This document shows positions 17,518 through 25,908 of a DNA stretch of 64,000 nucleotides, one piece after another. Numbering within the stretch: position 1 is the first letter of the stretch; every line of letters starts with the position of its first letter. Where the stretch lies: assembly GCF_002979475.1 (NCBI RefSeq), contig NZ_PCOY01000007.1, positions 1-64,000 on the forward strand, written 5' to 3'. The DNA comes from Microbacterium sp. MYb62. GTDB lineage: Bacteria; Actinomycetota; Actinomycetes; Actinomycetales; Microbacteriaceae. A model generated the notes under the pieces. The model did not search any database. It was given only the letters and a program-made list of their open reading frames with translations, and was not told where the DNA came from. A program made the position numbers and the translations under genes.

Positions 17518-18933
17518 ATGGCCCAGTACACGAAGCATCCGGTGTCCGCCCCGCCCACCGCGCCGGAGCGCGAGTCGACGGGGCACCTGATGCTGCGCGG
17601 GTACGTGATCCTCGTGCTCTTCGTCACGTTCGCCCACTCCGCGGTCTACAACCTCCTCGGTCGGGACGGCGCCGCCGTCACTCTGGCCGTCTTCACGCTC
17701 GCGACGCTCGGCATCGGCATCCCGATGCTCGCGCGCAACCGTCCGCAGCCCTTCCGCTGGCGGCGTCTGCCGTGGACCGCGCTCGGTTACACGACCCTCG
17801 CGCTCGTCTCGGTCGCCTGGTCGCAGTGGCGGGGGCCGACCCTGATCACCTGGATCCTGCTGGCGGCCGTCACGGTGAACGCGCTCTTCATCGCGCACGT
17901 GCTCACCTGGCACGAGATCGTGCGGGCACTGTCCTCCGCGTTCAAATGGATCCTCGGGCTCTCCCTGGCGATCGAGCTCTGGGTGTCCCTGGTCCTGCAC
18001 GGACCGCTGCTGCCGAACTTCGCGGAACTCCCGGAAGGCAAACCCGACCCGCAGTGGTACTGGGTGCGCGACAACCTGTTCGACGGGGGCAGGCTGCAGG
18101 GGATCGTGGGCAACGCGAACCTGCTGGCGATGATCTCGCTGTTCGCCCTCATCACCTTCGGCGTACTGTTCGCCGCGCGAGCCCGCTGGAGCACGACCCT
18201 CGCGCTCTGGATGCTCCTCGCCGCCTACTTCCTCTTCCGCACGTCGTCCGCGACCGCGCTGGCGTGTGCGGCCGCCGCCGTCGTCGTGCTGGTCGTCGCG
18301 CTGCTGATGCGCCGCGCACGCACTCCGGGCGCCCGCACCCGCATCTACGTCGTCGCCATCGGCGGCACCGCGGTCGCCGCTCTCGCCGTCTGGCTGCTCC
18401 GCGCCCCCCTGCTCGCGCTCCTCGGGCGCAGCGCGGATCTCACCGGGCGCTCGGACCGGATCTGGGCGAAGGTCCTCACGCGCGCAGGCGAGCACCCGAT
18501 CTTCGGCAACGGGTTCTCGAGCCCGTGGATCCCGGAGGACCCGGCGTTCTACGAGTGGATCACCGACCACGGCATCACCGTCTTCCACGCGCACAACATG
18601 TGGTTGGACGTGCTGCTCCAGCTGGGCGCGGTGGGCGTCGTCCTGATGGCGGTGGCCTACGCGACCCTGTTGTGGCGCTCCTGGTTCTTCGCGATCGATC
18701 GCCCGCGATGGGACCTCGACGCCGAGCGGCCGTTCTCCCCGCTGACTCTGCTTCCGAGCCTGTTCACGGTGGTGCTGCTCGTGCAGGGATTCTCGGAGTC
18801 GACGCCGATCATGCTGTGGGGCTGGATGCTCGTGGTGCTGTTGTCGTTCAAGCTCAAGTCGGTGCCGCTGGTCGGCGTCGGGGAACGTGACCTGGTGTTC
18901 GAACGCGGCGCACGGCAACGGCGGGTGCCGTGA
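17518..18933 (+). CDS. O-antigen ligase / polymerase (Wzy_C-like) membrane protein
   Basis: A 471-residue protein with about eleven membrane helices starting at about residue 30 and a large external loop containing the EHPIFGNGFSS segment and HAHNMWLDVLLQLG, the His/Asn-containing motif of O-antigen ligase and Wzy-type glycan polymerases. Such proteins join or polymerise lipid-linked glycans outside the membrane. The gene overlaps its downstream paralogue by GTGA, so two related ligases are made together. Which one polymerises and which ligates cannot be read from sequence. Confidence 0.88.
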   Translation: MAQYTKHPVSAPPTAPERESTGHLMLRGYVILVLFVTFAHSAVYNLLGRDGAAVTLAVFTLATLGIGIPMLARNRPQPFRWRRLPWTALGYTTLALVSVAWSQWRGPTLITWILLAAVTVNALFIAHVLTWHEIVRALSSAFKWILGLSLAIELWVSLVLHGPLLPNFAELPEGKPDPQWYWVRDNLFDGGRLQGIVGNANLLAMISLFALITFGVLFAARARWSTTLALWMLLAAYFLFRTSSATALACAAAAVVVLVVALLMRRARTPGARTRIYVVAIGGTAVAALAVWLLRAPLLALLGRSADLTGRSDRIWAKVLTRAGEHPIFGNGFSSPWIPEDPAFYEWITDHGITVFHAHNMWLDVLLQLGAVGVVLMAVAYATLLWRSWFFAIDRPRWDLDAERPFSPLTLLPSLFTVVLLVQGFSESTPIMLWGWMLVVLLSFKLKSVPLVGVGERDLVFERGARQRRVP

Positions 18934-20228
18934 CCTCGGTTCGCCCCCTGGTCCCGCTCCTCGGCTCGGTCGAGCTCGCACGCGCGTTCACGCTCGCCGT
19001 GCTCACCGCGGTGTTCGGGTCCTACGCGATCCGCCAGATGACGTCGGCCGTCACCCTGGCGACGATCATCGCGGCACTGTGCCTGCTGGGGGCCGCGATC
19101 CTCTGGGTCCGTCGCGAGGAGCTCTCACTGCTGCGGATCGCCCCGTCGTCGCTGCTCGCCTTCCTCGGTTGGGCACTCGTGAGCGTGGCCTGGAGCACGG
19201 ACAAGTCCGACACGCTCCTCGGGTGGATGTCGCTGTTCGGATTCGCTTTCCTGGCGATCACCGTCGGCCACGTCCGCGACACGCTGCAGACGGTGCGTGC
19301 GATCGGCGACACGCTGCGCGTTCTGCTGGCCGCCTCGCTCGGCGTCGAGATCCTGTCCGGAGTGCTGCTCGATCTGCCGTTCACATTCCTCGGGATCCAG
19401 GGCAACCTCGCGGCGGGCGGTCCGATCCAGGGCATCTTCGGCAGCCGCAACATGCTCGGCTTCATCGCGGTCATCGCGCTGATCACCTTCGTGATCGAAT
19501 GGCGCACGCAGTCCGTGAAGACGCCTCTCGCCGTGGTCTCGATCGCGCTGGCCGGGTCGCTGGCGGTGCTCTCGTCCTCGCCGACCGTGCTCGTGCTCGC
19601 AGGAGCCGTCGGCGTGGTCACCGTGGCTCTCACCATCGTGCGCCATGCACCGCCCGAGCGACGTACGATCGTGCAGTGGATGCTCGGCGTCATCGTCGCG
19701 CTCGCCCTCACGGCGGCGTTCGCACTGCGCCATCAGATCATCGCGCTGCTCGACGCAGGATCAGACTTCTCGATCCGCGCGTCGCTGTGGAACACGATCC
19801 TCGACTTCGTCGCCGTGAAGCCCGTGCAGGGCTGGGGCTGGTTCGGCGACTGGGCGCGCGGGGAGTACCCGTTCACGTACATCAACTTCCAGTTGGACGA
19901 CCACCACGGGAGCGCACTGAACGCGTTCTTCGACGTGCTGCTGCAGCTCGGCGCGGCGGGACTCGTGCTGTTCCTCCTGCTGGGCGGCATCGCGCTGATC
20001 CGCTCCTGGTTGGTCGCGAGCATGCGCCGCTCGGTCGTCTACGCCTGGACTCCCATCATGCTGGTGACCCTCGCCGTCGACTCGATGTTCGAGAGCTTCA
20101 CCCTGGTCGGCGCCGGATGGTTCATGCTCGTGCTGTGCGCGCTCCGCGCCGGCCAGTCACGTTCCTGGCGCGAGAACATCGATGCGGCGCAGACGGGCAC
20201 GATCCCGACGCTGCGCGGGCAGGAGTAG
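18930..20228 (+). CDS. Second O-antigen ligase-like membrane protein
   Basis: A 432-residue paralogue of the preceding protein with similar topology and the equivalent loop motif DDHHGSALNAFFDVLLQLG. It lacks the N-terminal hydrophilic extension. Translation begins at GTG 18930, overlapping the previous stop. The pair probably arose by tandem duplication; both keep the His-rich loop, so both may be active. Converges with galE, six bases apart, without a terminator hairpin that I can see. Confidence 0.87.
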   Translation: MTSVRPLVPLLGSVELARAFTLAVLTAVFGSYAIRQMTSAVTLATIIAALCLLGAAILWVRREELSLLRIAPSSLLAFLGWALVSVAWSTDKSDTLLGWMSLFGFAFLAITVGHVRDTLQTVRAIGDTLRVLLAASLGVEILSGVLLDLPFTFLGIQGNLAAGGPIQGIFGSRNMLGFIAVIALITFVIEWRTQSVKTPLAVVSIALAGSLAVLSSSPTVLVLAGAVGVVTVALTIVRHAPPERRTIVQWMLGVIVALALTAAFALRHQIIALLDAGSDFSIRASLWNTILDFVAVKPVQGWGWFGDWARGEYPFTYINFQLDDHHGSALNAFFDVLLQLGAAGLVLFLLLGGIALIRSWLVASMRRSVVYAWTPIMLVTLAVDSMFESFTLVGAGWFMLVLCALRAGQSRSWRENIDAAQTGTIPTLRGQE

Positions 20229-20234
20229 ACGGGG

Positions 20235-21224
20235 TCAACGCACGGTGGGCAGCTTCTGCGCCCAGGCGATCGCGTCGCGCACTCCGTCGTCGACCGAGCG
20301 TTCCGCACTCCAGCCGAGCACCTCACGTGCACGGTCCACGATCGCGAAGGCGCCTGCCTGATCGCCGGGGCGGCGATCGGCCTCCACGATCGGAAGCTGC
20401 TCCCCGGTGACGCGCACGTAGGCGGCGACCAGCTCGCGAACGGTCACACCGGCCCCCGTGCCCACGTTGATCACCTGGTACGGCTCATCAGGAGTCGCCA
20501 CCTCGTCGAACCTGCGCACCGCGGCCACGTGCGCCAGGGCGAGGTCCCAGACGTGGATGTAGTCGCGGAGGCCGGAGCCGTCGCGCGTGTTCCAGTCGGT
20601 GCCGGTGACGGCGAACGGCTCACCGGACCTGTGCGCCTGCATGATCTTGCCCAGGGCGTGCGACGGTTCGGGATGCTGGAGTCCGGTGCGGAGCTGCGGA
20701 TCGGCACCGATGGGGTTGAAGTAGCGCAGGGCGATCGCTCGGAACTCCCCGACGGCGGCGGCATCCTTCAGGATCTGCTCGACCATCGCTTTGGTCGTGG
20801 CGTACGGACTGGACGGCGCGAGGGCGCCGTCCTCGTCGACGCCGTCGCCCGTCTCGCCGGAGTACACCGCGGCGGAGGAGCTGAAGACGATCCGCGAGAT
20901 GCCCGCCTCGCGCAGTCGCCTCAACAGCACGATGGTCTTGCCGACGTTCGCGTCGTAGTAGCCGAGCGGATCGGTGACGGACTCCGACACGACGATGCGT
21001 GCGGCGCAGTGCACGACCGCATCGATGTCGGGATGCTCGGTGAGAAGCCGGTCGAGCACGTCGGCATCCGCGATGTCGCCGACGTACAGATCGCGCCCCT
21101 CGCCGAAAGCACGCAGGCCCGTGGACAGGTCGTCGAGGATGACCACTTCGAGCCCGGCTTCGATGCATGCCGTCGCGACGGTCGACCCGATGTAGCCGGC
21201 GCCGCCGGTGATCAATACCTTCAT
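20235..21224 (-). CDS. galE: UDP-glucose 4-epimerase
   Basis: A 329-residue extended short-chain dehydrogenase: NAD-binding GGAGYIGS (7-14), SSSAAVY region and the catalytic Tyr-x3-Lys in SPYATTK. It interconverts UDP-glucose and UDP-galactose and so feeds the Glf mutase 7 kb away. ATG 21224 (MKVLITGG) is the homologous start and has a TAGACT box 7 bases upstream, so the mRNA is likely leaderless. Confidence 0.95.
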   Translation of the reverse strand: MKVLITGGAGYIGSTVATACIEAGLEVVILDDLSTGLRAFGEGRDLYVGDIADADVLDRLLTEHPDIDAVVHCAARIVVSESVTDPLGYYDANVGKTIVLLRRLREAGISRIVFSSSAAVYSGETGDGVDEDGALAPSSPYATTKAMVEQILKDAAAVGEFRAIALRYFNPIGADPQLRTGLQHPEPSHALGKIMQAHRSGEPFAVTGTDWNTRDGSGLRDYIHVWDLALAHVAAVRRFDEVATPDEPYQVINVGTGAGVTVRELVAAYVRVTGEQLPIVEADRRPGDQAGAFAIVDRAREVLGWSAERSVDDGVRDAIAWAQKLPTVR

Positions 21225-21231
21225 CGCAGCC

Positions 21232-21237
21232 AGTCTA
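21232..21237 (-). promoter_or_regulatory. -10 box TAGACT of galE (leaderless)
   Basis: TAGACT on the - strand, 7 bases (GGCTGCG), then ATG 21224. The spacer contains no purine-rich ribosome binding site. Confidence 0.65.
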
Positions 21238-21295
21238 GCCACCGGACCTCCGACCACCTGGTGAGCCTCTCCGCTGATCCGAAGCTCGCGGACGG

Positions 21296-21302
21296 TAGGC
21301 TA
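21296..21302. promoter_or_regulatory. Symmetric -10 box TAGGCTA upstream of the GlfT1-like gene
   Basis: Reads TAGGCT on + and TAGCCT on -. On the + strand it would start a leader of about 90 bases to ATG 21400, which has a GAGGAGAAGG ribosome binding site. On the - strand it could give a longer galE transcript. Only the + use is well placed. Confidence 0.4.
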
Positions 21303-21399
21303 CTCACTGCTCGTCACGTCCCGCATCGTCCCCGACGGTGGCCCGCGGCGACGATGCCACCGATCCCCTGACCTGGCAAGCGATCTTCGAGGAGAAGGC

Positions 21400-22362
21400 A
21401 TGACCGCGGCGCCCGCTGCATTCGATCCGACGGCTGCGACGATCGTCGTCGTCACCTTCAACCGGTCGCATCTGCTCACCGGACTCCTCACCAGCATCAC
21501 CGCGATGGACCCGAAGCCCGGACGGGTCGTGATCATCGACAACGCCTCCTCCGATGACACGACCGACGTCGTGGAGTCGTTCCGCGACGCCATCGGCACC
21601 GAGATCGTCTACCGCCGCCTGGAGACGAACACCGGCGGTTCCGGCGGCTTCAGCGAGGGCATGCGCACGGCGTACGAACTCGGATCCGAATGGATCTGGA
21701 TGATGGACGACGACGTCGAGGTGCTTCCGGACGGGCTTGCGAAGATGGGCAAGTGGGCACCTCGCTTCCGGAGCATCCAGGGCCGGCGGTACGACTACGA
21801 CGGCAGCGAGTTCTACTGGCAGTACCGCATCGCGGAGCGCATGGGCATCCCGATCCCGTTCGCACCGTCGGGTTTCGACGAGTCCGGGTACAAGGAGATG
21901 AACAGCGGGTGCTTCGAGGGGATGTTCATCCATCGCTCGATCGTCACGCAGATCGGCCTCCCCGACCACCGTTTCTTCATCTACTGGGACGACCAGATGT
22001 ACGGCTGGCTCGCCTCACGCAAGACCACGGCCGTCATCGTCGACGAGTTCGTGCTGCGCCGCACACGCGAGATCAAGCAGTGGGACATGGGCATCCGCCA
22101 CATGAACGCCTCGAGCAACGCCTACCGCTTCTACATCATGCGCAATCGCGCATATATCAAGAACTACTACCGCAGGCACGGCGTCTACAACCCGATCCTG
22201 TTCGGTCTCGGAACGTCGATGACGTTCGCGAAGGAACTCATCCGACTGGTCTTCGTTGAGCGCACCGTCCGCGGGACGAGCAACCTCTTCCGTGGCCTGC
22301 GGGAGGGCGGCAGACTCGGTCGCGACCGTTCCTGGCAGCCGATGGCCCCGCTGGAGGCATGA
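21400..22362 (+). CDS. GlfT1-like family 2 glycosyltransferase
   Basis: A 320-residue GT-A enzyme with the NTGGSGGF motif (77-84) and DDD metal-binding triad (103-105), both typical of galactofuranosyl and related transferases of the GlfT1 type. The acceptor-side WDDQMYGW motif follows. A start with GGAGAAGG ribosome binding site at 21391-21398. It probably adds the first galactofuranose residues to a lipid-linked acceptor; the substrate is inferred from the nearby glf and glfT2 genes. Four bases separate its stop from the start of the downstream small membrane protein. Confidence 0.85.
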   Translation: MTAAPAAFDPTAATIVVVTFNRSHLLTGLLTSITAMDPKPGRVVIIDNASSDDTTDVVESFRDAIGTEIVYRRLETNTGGSGGFSEGMRTAYELGSEWIWMMDDDVEVLPDGLAKMGKWAPRFRSIQGRRYDYDGSEFYWQYRIAERMGIPIPFAPSGFDESGYKEMNSGCFEGMFIHRSIVTQIGLPDHRFFIYWDDQMYGWLASRKTTAVIVDEFVLRRTREIKQWDMGIRHMNASSNAYRFYIMRNRAYIKNYYRRHGVYNPILFGLGTSMTFAKELIRLVFVERTVRGTSNLFRGLREGGRLGRDRSWQPMAPLEA

Positions 22363-22366
22363 TCCC

Positions 22367-22972
22367 ATGAGCGAGCAGCAGCCGGACCTTCAGTGGGCGC
22401 CCATCCCGCCCAAGCCGAGCAACCGTGGACGCATCTGGCTCATCATCGGTCTGATCGTCGCCTTCGTCGTCATCGTCGGGGTCCTGGTGTTCTTCCTCAT
22501 CCCGCGTGGGGCGGCGCCGACGCCCGATCCCTCCGCGACCGCGACCTCGACCCCGTCGGCGACCCCCTCCTCGACGTCGACGCCGACACCGACACCGACG
22601 TCGACCGCACCGTCGACACCGGATCCCACGCCGTCGACGGTGCCCTCACCCCCGCCGCCTGCCGATCCTGACGTCGCCGGCTTCCGGGATCAGATGTCGC
22701 CGCTGCTCGACGACGCCGAGACCGGACTGGGCTTCGTCGCCGACGCGAGCAGCTCCGACGAGGTCAGATCGATCGTCGAACAGCTCCAGATCGACGCGCA
22801 GCGGATGTCCGAAGCGGTCCCGCCGTCATCGATCGACGCGAAGTGGCGTGATGCCGTGAGCGCATACGGCGGCCGACTCGACGCGCTGCGCTCCGCCGGA
22901 ACCGGCTCCGGGACGGCCCTCGACGCCGCCCGACGCAGCCTCGACGAGCTTCGCGGGGTCCTCGGCTCCTAG
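22367..22972 (+). CDS. Single-pass membrane protein with Thr/Pro-rich extracytoplasmic linker
   Basis: A 201-residue protein: short cytoplasmic N-terminus, membrane helix at about 22-44, then a linker of about 45 residues made of Thr-Pro, Ser-Thr and Asp (a likely glycosylated stalk), then a helical domain (about 105-201) of alternating Asp, Ala and Leu. No family is recognised. GGAGG at 22353-22357, 9 bases before ATG 22367, sets the start. The linker sits at the DNA level on short ACC/ACG-type repeats. It is cotranscribed with the GlfT1-like gene, so a role in envelope glycan assembly is possible but unproven. Confidence 0.75.
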   Translation: MSEQQPDLQWAPIPPKPSNRGRIWLIIGLIVAFVVIVGVLVFFLIPRGAAPTPDPSATATSTPSATPSSTSTPTPTPTSTAPSTPDPTPSTVPSPPPPADPDVAGFRDQMSPLLDDAETGLGFVADASSSDEVRSIVEQLQIDAQRMSEAVPPSSIDAKWRDAVSAYGGRLDALRSAGTGSGTALDAARRSLDELRGVLGS

Positions 22973-23024
22973 GCGGGATCAGCGCGCGGAAGGCGCGGGC
23001 TGGCGACCCGACGAAGGACGCGGG

Positions 23025-24221
23025 CTAGCGAGCCGAGTACAACCGCGCGGCGAGCTCGGCCTTGCGCAGACCGAACTCCTGCGCCCGGGCCGGGAAGTCG
23101 ACGTTCCTCGTCGGCGCGGGGATCATGCCGGCGTCCGCGTCGTCGTCCTCGGCGGGCTCCCAGCTCGTCCATCCCGTACCGAGCTCCTGGAGCGACGCGT
23201 GTTTGATGTCGTAGTACCCGGGTCGCGCGTCGACCACCGTGCCGCTCGCCCCGGCCGCTGCGGCCAGCAGGTGGAAGTGGAAGCGCGTCGTCAACCAGCG
23301 CTGACCCTCGCGGGCGGGGAATCCCTCATCCCAGATCCGCATGAACGGGAAGAAGGGCGCCGAATCCGCCACGAACGGCGCCGCACGGCGGAAGTCCTCC
23401 GGCGGGATGCCCTCGACGAATCCGACCTCGCTCACGCTCTCCTGCGCTGACATGAACTGCTCGACCGAGCGCTCCAGACGCGCGTCCTGGCGGGTGTCTT
23501 CCACGTCTCCCTGGACGAGGACCATCGTGGCGGGCAGTCCCTCAGACGGCGCGTAGATCGGACGCTCGTTCGCGAAGGCGAGGAACGCGTCGTCGAGACC
23601 GTGGATCACGCCGAACGTCCGTGCGCTCTCGCCATCGCGTGCCTCGACGTAATCGAATTCACGCAGTCGGTCACGCAGCCAGTCGAACGTGGGCCCGTCG
23701 TGCGGGAGCAGTCCCTGGCCCGTCGCGAAGATCGGTACGCCGTAGTCCTCCTTGAGCGTGACCATGGCTTCGACGACGCCGAAGTTCTCCGGCCAGATGG
23801 AGTTCATGTAGCCGCCGCCGAGGAGGTGGATCGAGCCCATCCCGCGAAGGTCGCGGAGCCCGAGGTCGTACCGGGGGGATCCGAGATCGCGGATCAGAGC
23901 GCGCATCCGGGCGGCGGCCGCCTCATGGTCGTCGGACGGTCCGGTGTGGGTCGCGTGCCACAGCGTGTTCGTCGTCTTCAGACGTGGATGCGTGTTCCGG
24001 AACAGATGGGACGCACGACCGGGCTCGATGGTGTCGAGCCAGACCTCGCGATTCGGCTGATGCTCTGCCAGCCAGTCGAGCCAGGCGCGTGTGATGAACT
24101 CGTCGCCGAAATTGGGCTGTCCCCCTGCCGAGACGAGATACACAGGGGGTTGGGGCTGTCCGAAGATCTCGTCGCCGACGCGACGGATCGTGCGTGCAGC
24201 GCGCGCAGGAAGAGACGACAC
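23025..24221 (-). CDS. Polysaccharide pyruvyl transferase family protein
   Basis: A 398-residue protein with the polysaccharide pyruvyl transferase fold: an N-terminal glycine-rich NFGDEF motif near 38-43, a central SIHLLGGGY motif and a C-terminal block with the DGESAR and HFHLLAAAAGA segments. Relatives (CsaB, WcaK) transfer pyruvyl from phosphoenolpyruvate to sugars to form ketals that bind S-layer proteins. GTG start at 24221 with GAGGAG upstream. Followed by a 52-base gap to the small membrane protein gene on the opposite strand. Confidence 0.87.
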   Translation of the reverse strand: MSSLPARAARTIRRVGDEIFGQPQPPVYLVSAGGQPNFGDEFITRAWLDWLAEHQPNREVWLDTIEPGRASHLFRNTHPRLKTTNTLWHATHTGPSDDHEAAAARMRALIRDLGSPRYDLGLRDLRGMGSIHLLGGGYMNSIWPENFGVVEAMVTLKEDYGVPIFATGQGLLPHDGPTFDWLRDRLREFDYVEARDGESARTFGVIHGLDDAFLAFANERPIYAPSEGLPATMVLVQGDVEDTRQDARLERSVEQFMSAQESVSEVGFVEGIPPEDFRRAAPFVADSAPFFPFMRIWDEGFPAREGQRWLTTRFHFHLLAAAAGASGTVVDARPGYYDIKHASLQELGTGWTSWEPAEDDDADAGMIPAPTRNVDFPARAQEFGLRKAELAARLYSAR

Positions 24222-24222
24222 C

Positions 24223-24234
24223 AGGAGCGCTCCT
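24223..24234. promoter_or_regulatory. Palindrome AGGAGCGCTCCT containing the ribosome binding site of the pyruvyl transferase gene
   Basis: A perfect 12-base palindrome directly upstream of GTG 24221. One arm (GAGGAG on the - strand) is the Shine-Dalgarno sequence, so the RNA could sequester it in a small hairpin. Whether this is regulatory is unknown. Confidence 0.4.
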
Positions 24235-24250
24235 CTGGTCGGGAGGGGGG

Positions 24251-24276
24251 ACGACGCGGCCGGGTGAGCGCGTCGT
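24251..24276 (-). promoter_or_regulatory. Leader hairpin of the pyruvyl transferase gene
   Basis: Perfect 8-base arms ACGACGCG (24251-24258) and CGCGTCGT (24269-24276) around a 10-base loop. With the promoter at 24287-24292 the transcript would begin about 5 bases before this hairpin, which places it at the extreme 5' end of the mRNA. Confidence 0.45.
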
Positions 24277-24286
24277 TGCTCCTTCC

Positions 24287-24292
24287 AGCCTA
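24287..24292 (-). promoter_or_regulatory. -10 box TAGGCT of the pyruvyl transferase gene
   Basis: TAGGCT on the - strand; transcription would start near 24280 and give a leader of about 60 bases that contains the hairpin and the palindromic ribosome binding site. The separate promoter makes this gene independent from the ABC exporter operon upstream. Confidence 0.45.
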
Positions 24293-24321
24293 TCGCCCGT
24301 GCACGCTGCGCGCTCCGGGGC

Positions 24322-25074
24322 CTAGCGACCGCTGTCCGCGTTGTAGCGGTCGAGGACGGTGTCGATCGGACCGTCGAGAACCAGCTCGCCCTTGTCCAGG
24401 TAGAGCCCCCGCGAGCAGAAGCGGCGGAGGTCCCGCTCGTTGTGGGACACGAAGAAGAGCGTGCGCCCTTCCGCCAGCAGCTCGTCGATGCGCTGGTAGC
24501 ACTTGTCGCGGAATCCCTTGTCGCCGACCGCCAGAACCTCGTCGACGAGCAGGATCGGCTCGTCGAGCTGGGAGACGACCGCGAACGCCAGGCGCACCTT
24601 CATGCCGTTGGAGAGGTGCTTGTAGGGGGTGTCCTCGAAACCCGCGAGTTCGGCGAAGGCGATGATCCCGTCGTAGCGACGGGAGACCTCCGCACGGGAC
24701 ATGCCGTGCAGACCCGCCGTCAGCCGGACGTTCTCGCGCACGGTGAGATCACCCACGAACCCGCCGGTGATCTCGATCAGAGGAGCGACGCCGCCGTTCA
24801 CCGTCACCGTGCCCTCGTCGGGGAGGAGCACCTTCGCGACGAGGCGCAGCAGCGTCGACTTTCCCTGCCCGTTGCGTCCGACGACACCGATCGCCTCGCC
24901 GGGCTTCACCACGAAGGAGACGTCCCGCAGCGGCCAGAACTCGTCGGGGCGGGAACGACGCGATGAGCCCGCGAAGAGGTCCTTGAGGCTCCGGCGCCCA
25001 CGACGGTTGCGTCGGAATCTCACACCGAGCCCGTCGGCGGCGATCGCCACATCCTCTGTCACGTGTTCCCCCAT
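24322..25074 (-). CDS. Polysaccharide ABC exporter ATPase (Wzt/TagH type)
   Basis: A 250-residue ATPase with Walker A GRNGQGKST (66-74), signature LSNGMKVRLAFAV (about 160) and Walker B ILLVDEVLAVGD (about 182). The LSNG variant signature and VDEVLAVGD are typical of teichoic acid and O-antigen exporters. It lacks the C-terminal carbohydrate-binding domain of longer Wzt proteins. The start codon overlaps the permease stop (TGATG at 25072-25076). Exports lipid-linked polymer with the permease encoded before it. Confidence 0.92.
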   Translation of the reverse strand: MGEHVTEDVAIAADGLGVRFRRNRRGRRSLKDLFAGSSRRSRPDEFWPLRDVSFVVKPGEAIGVVGRNGQGKSTLLRLVAKVLLPDEGTVTVNGGVAPLIEITGGFVGDLTVRENVRLTAGLHGMSRAEVSRRYDGIIAFAELAGFEDTPYKHLSNGMKVRLAFAVVSQLDEPILLVDEVLAVGDKGFRDKCYQRIDELLAEGRTLFFVSHNERDLRRFCSRGLYLDKGELVLDGPIDTVLDRYNADSGR

Positions 25075-25865
25075 CAGAGTTCCTTCAGCACCGTGCGCTC
25101 GAGCCGACGGAACACGAAGATGCCGAGTGCCAGGATGCCGAAGCTCATCGCGATGCCGATCAGGACGGGCTCGGTGCTCCACTGCTCGGGGAAGAATCCG
25201 ACGCGGTAGAGCGTGAAGATGCCCGCCAGCGGGTTGAACGCTCCGATCACGTCGAAGGGCGCCGGCAGATCGGCCACCCCGTAGATGATCGGCGTGGCGT
25301 AGAACAGCGCACGGAGGATGAGCGCGGTCGTCCGCTCGAGGTCGGAGTAGAGCACGCACAGCGGTGCGACGAGGAGACCGAGGCCCACCAGGAGGACCGC
25401 CTGCATGACGACCGCGAGCGGGAACCAGAGCAGCCCCCAGCCGACGGGTGCCCCGGTGGCGACGGCGAACAGCACCAGGACGGGCAGCGAGAAGAGGAAC
25501 TCGATGCCCTTGCTGAGGACGATCCGGTTGACCCAGATCGATCGCGGGATCGCGGTGGAGCGCACCAGGCGCGAGTCCTTGCGGAATGCGCGGGTGAAGT
25601 CCGAGACCGAGGTGTTGAACCACACCCACGGCAGGAGCGCCGTGAGCAGGAAGACGATGTAGGGCTCCTCCCCCACCGTCCTGTGGAACACCACGGTGAA
25701 CACGAACCAGTAGATCGCGCTCATCACCAGCGGATCGAGCACCGACCACACGTATCCGAGCATGCTCGTCGCATACCGGACCCGCAGATCCCGCGCCGAG
25801 AGCAGCCACAGCGAGTGCAGATAGCGCCGGGGCGTGCCGGGAGCCCCCACCGTCGAACCGCTCAT
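25074..25865 (-). CDS. Polysaccharide ABC exporter permease (Wzm/TagG type)
   Basis: A 263-residue ABC-2 type permease with six predicted helices; the N-terminal amphipathic segment SARDLRVRYATSMLGYVWSVLDPL is the usual gate-helix region of Wzm proteins. Start ATG 25865 is preceded by GGAG. It is encoded between GlfT2 and its ATPase, so the likely cargo is the galactofuran polymer; in mycobacteria Rv3781/Rv3783 (ABC) flank glfT1 in the same sense, from memory. Confidence 0.92.
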   Translation of the reverse strand: MSGSTVGAPGTPRRYLHSLWLLSARDLRVRYATSMLGYVWSVLDPLVMSAIYWFVFTVVFHRTVGEEPYIVFLLTALLPWVWFNTSVSDFTRAFRKDSRLVRSTAIPRSIWVNRIVLSKGIEFLFSLPVLVLFAVATGAPVGWGLLWFPLAVVMQAVLLVGLGLLVAPLCVLYSDLERTTALILRALFYATPIIYGVADLPAPFDVIGAFNPLAGIFTLYRVGFFPEQWSTEPVLIGIAMSFGILALGIFVFRRLERTVLKEL

Positions 25866-25908
25866 CCTGCTCCTGTGTCCGAATTCTCGCGCTGCACGCC
25901 CTCCGGCG

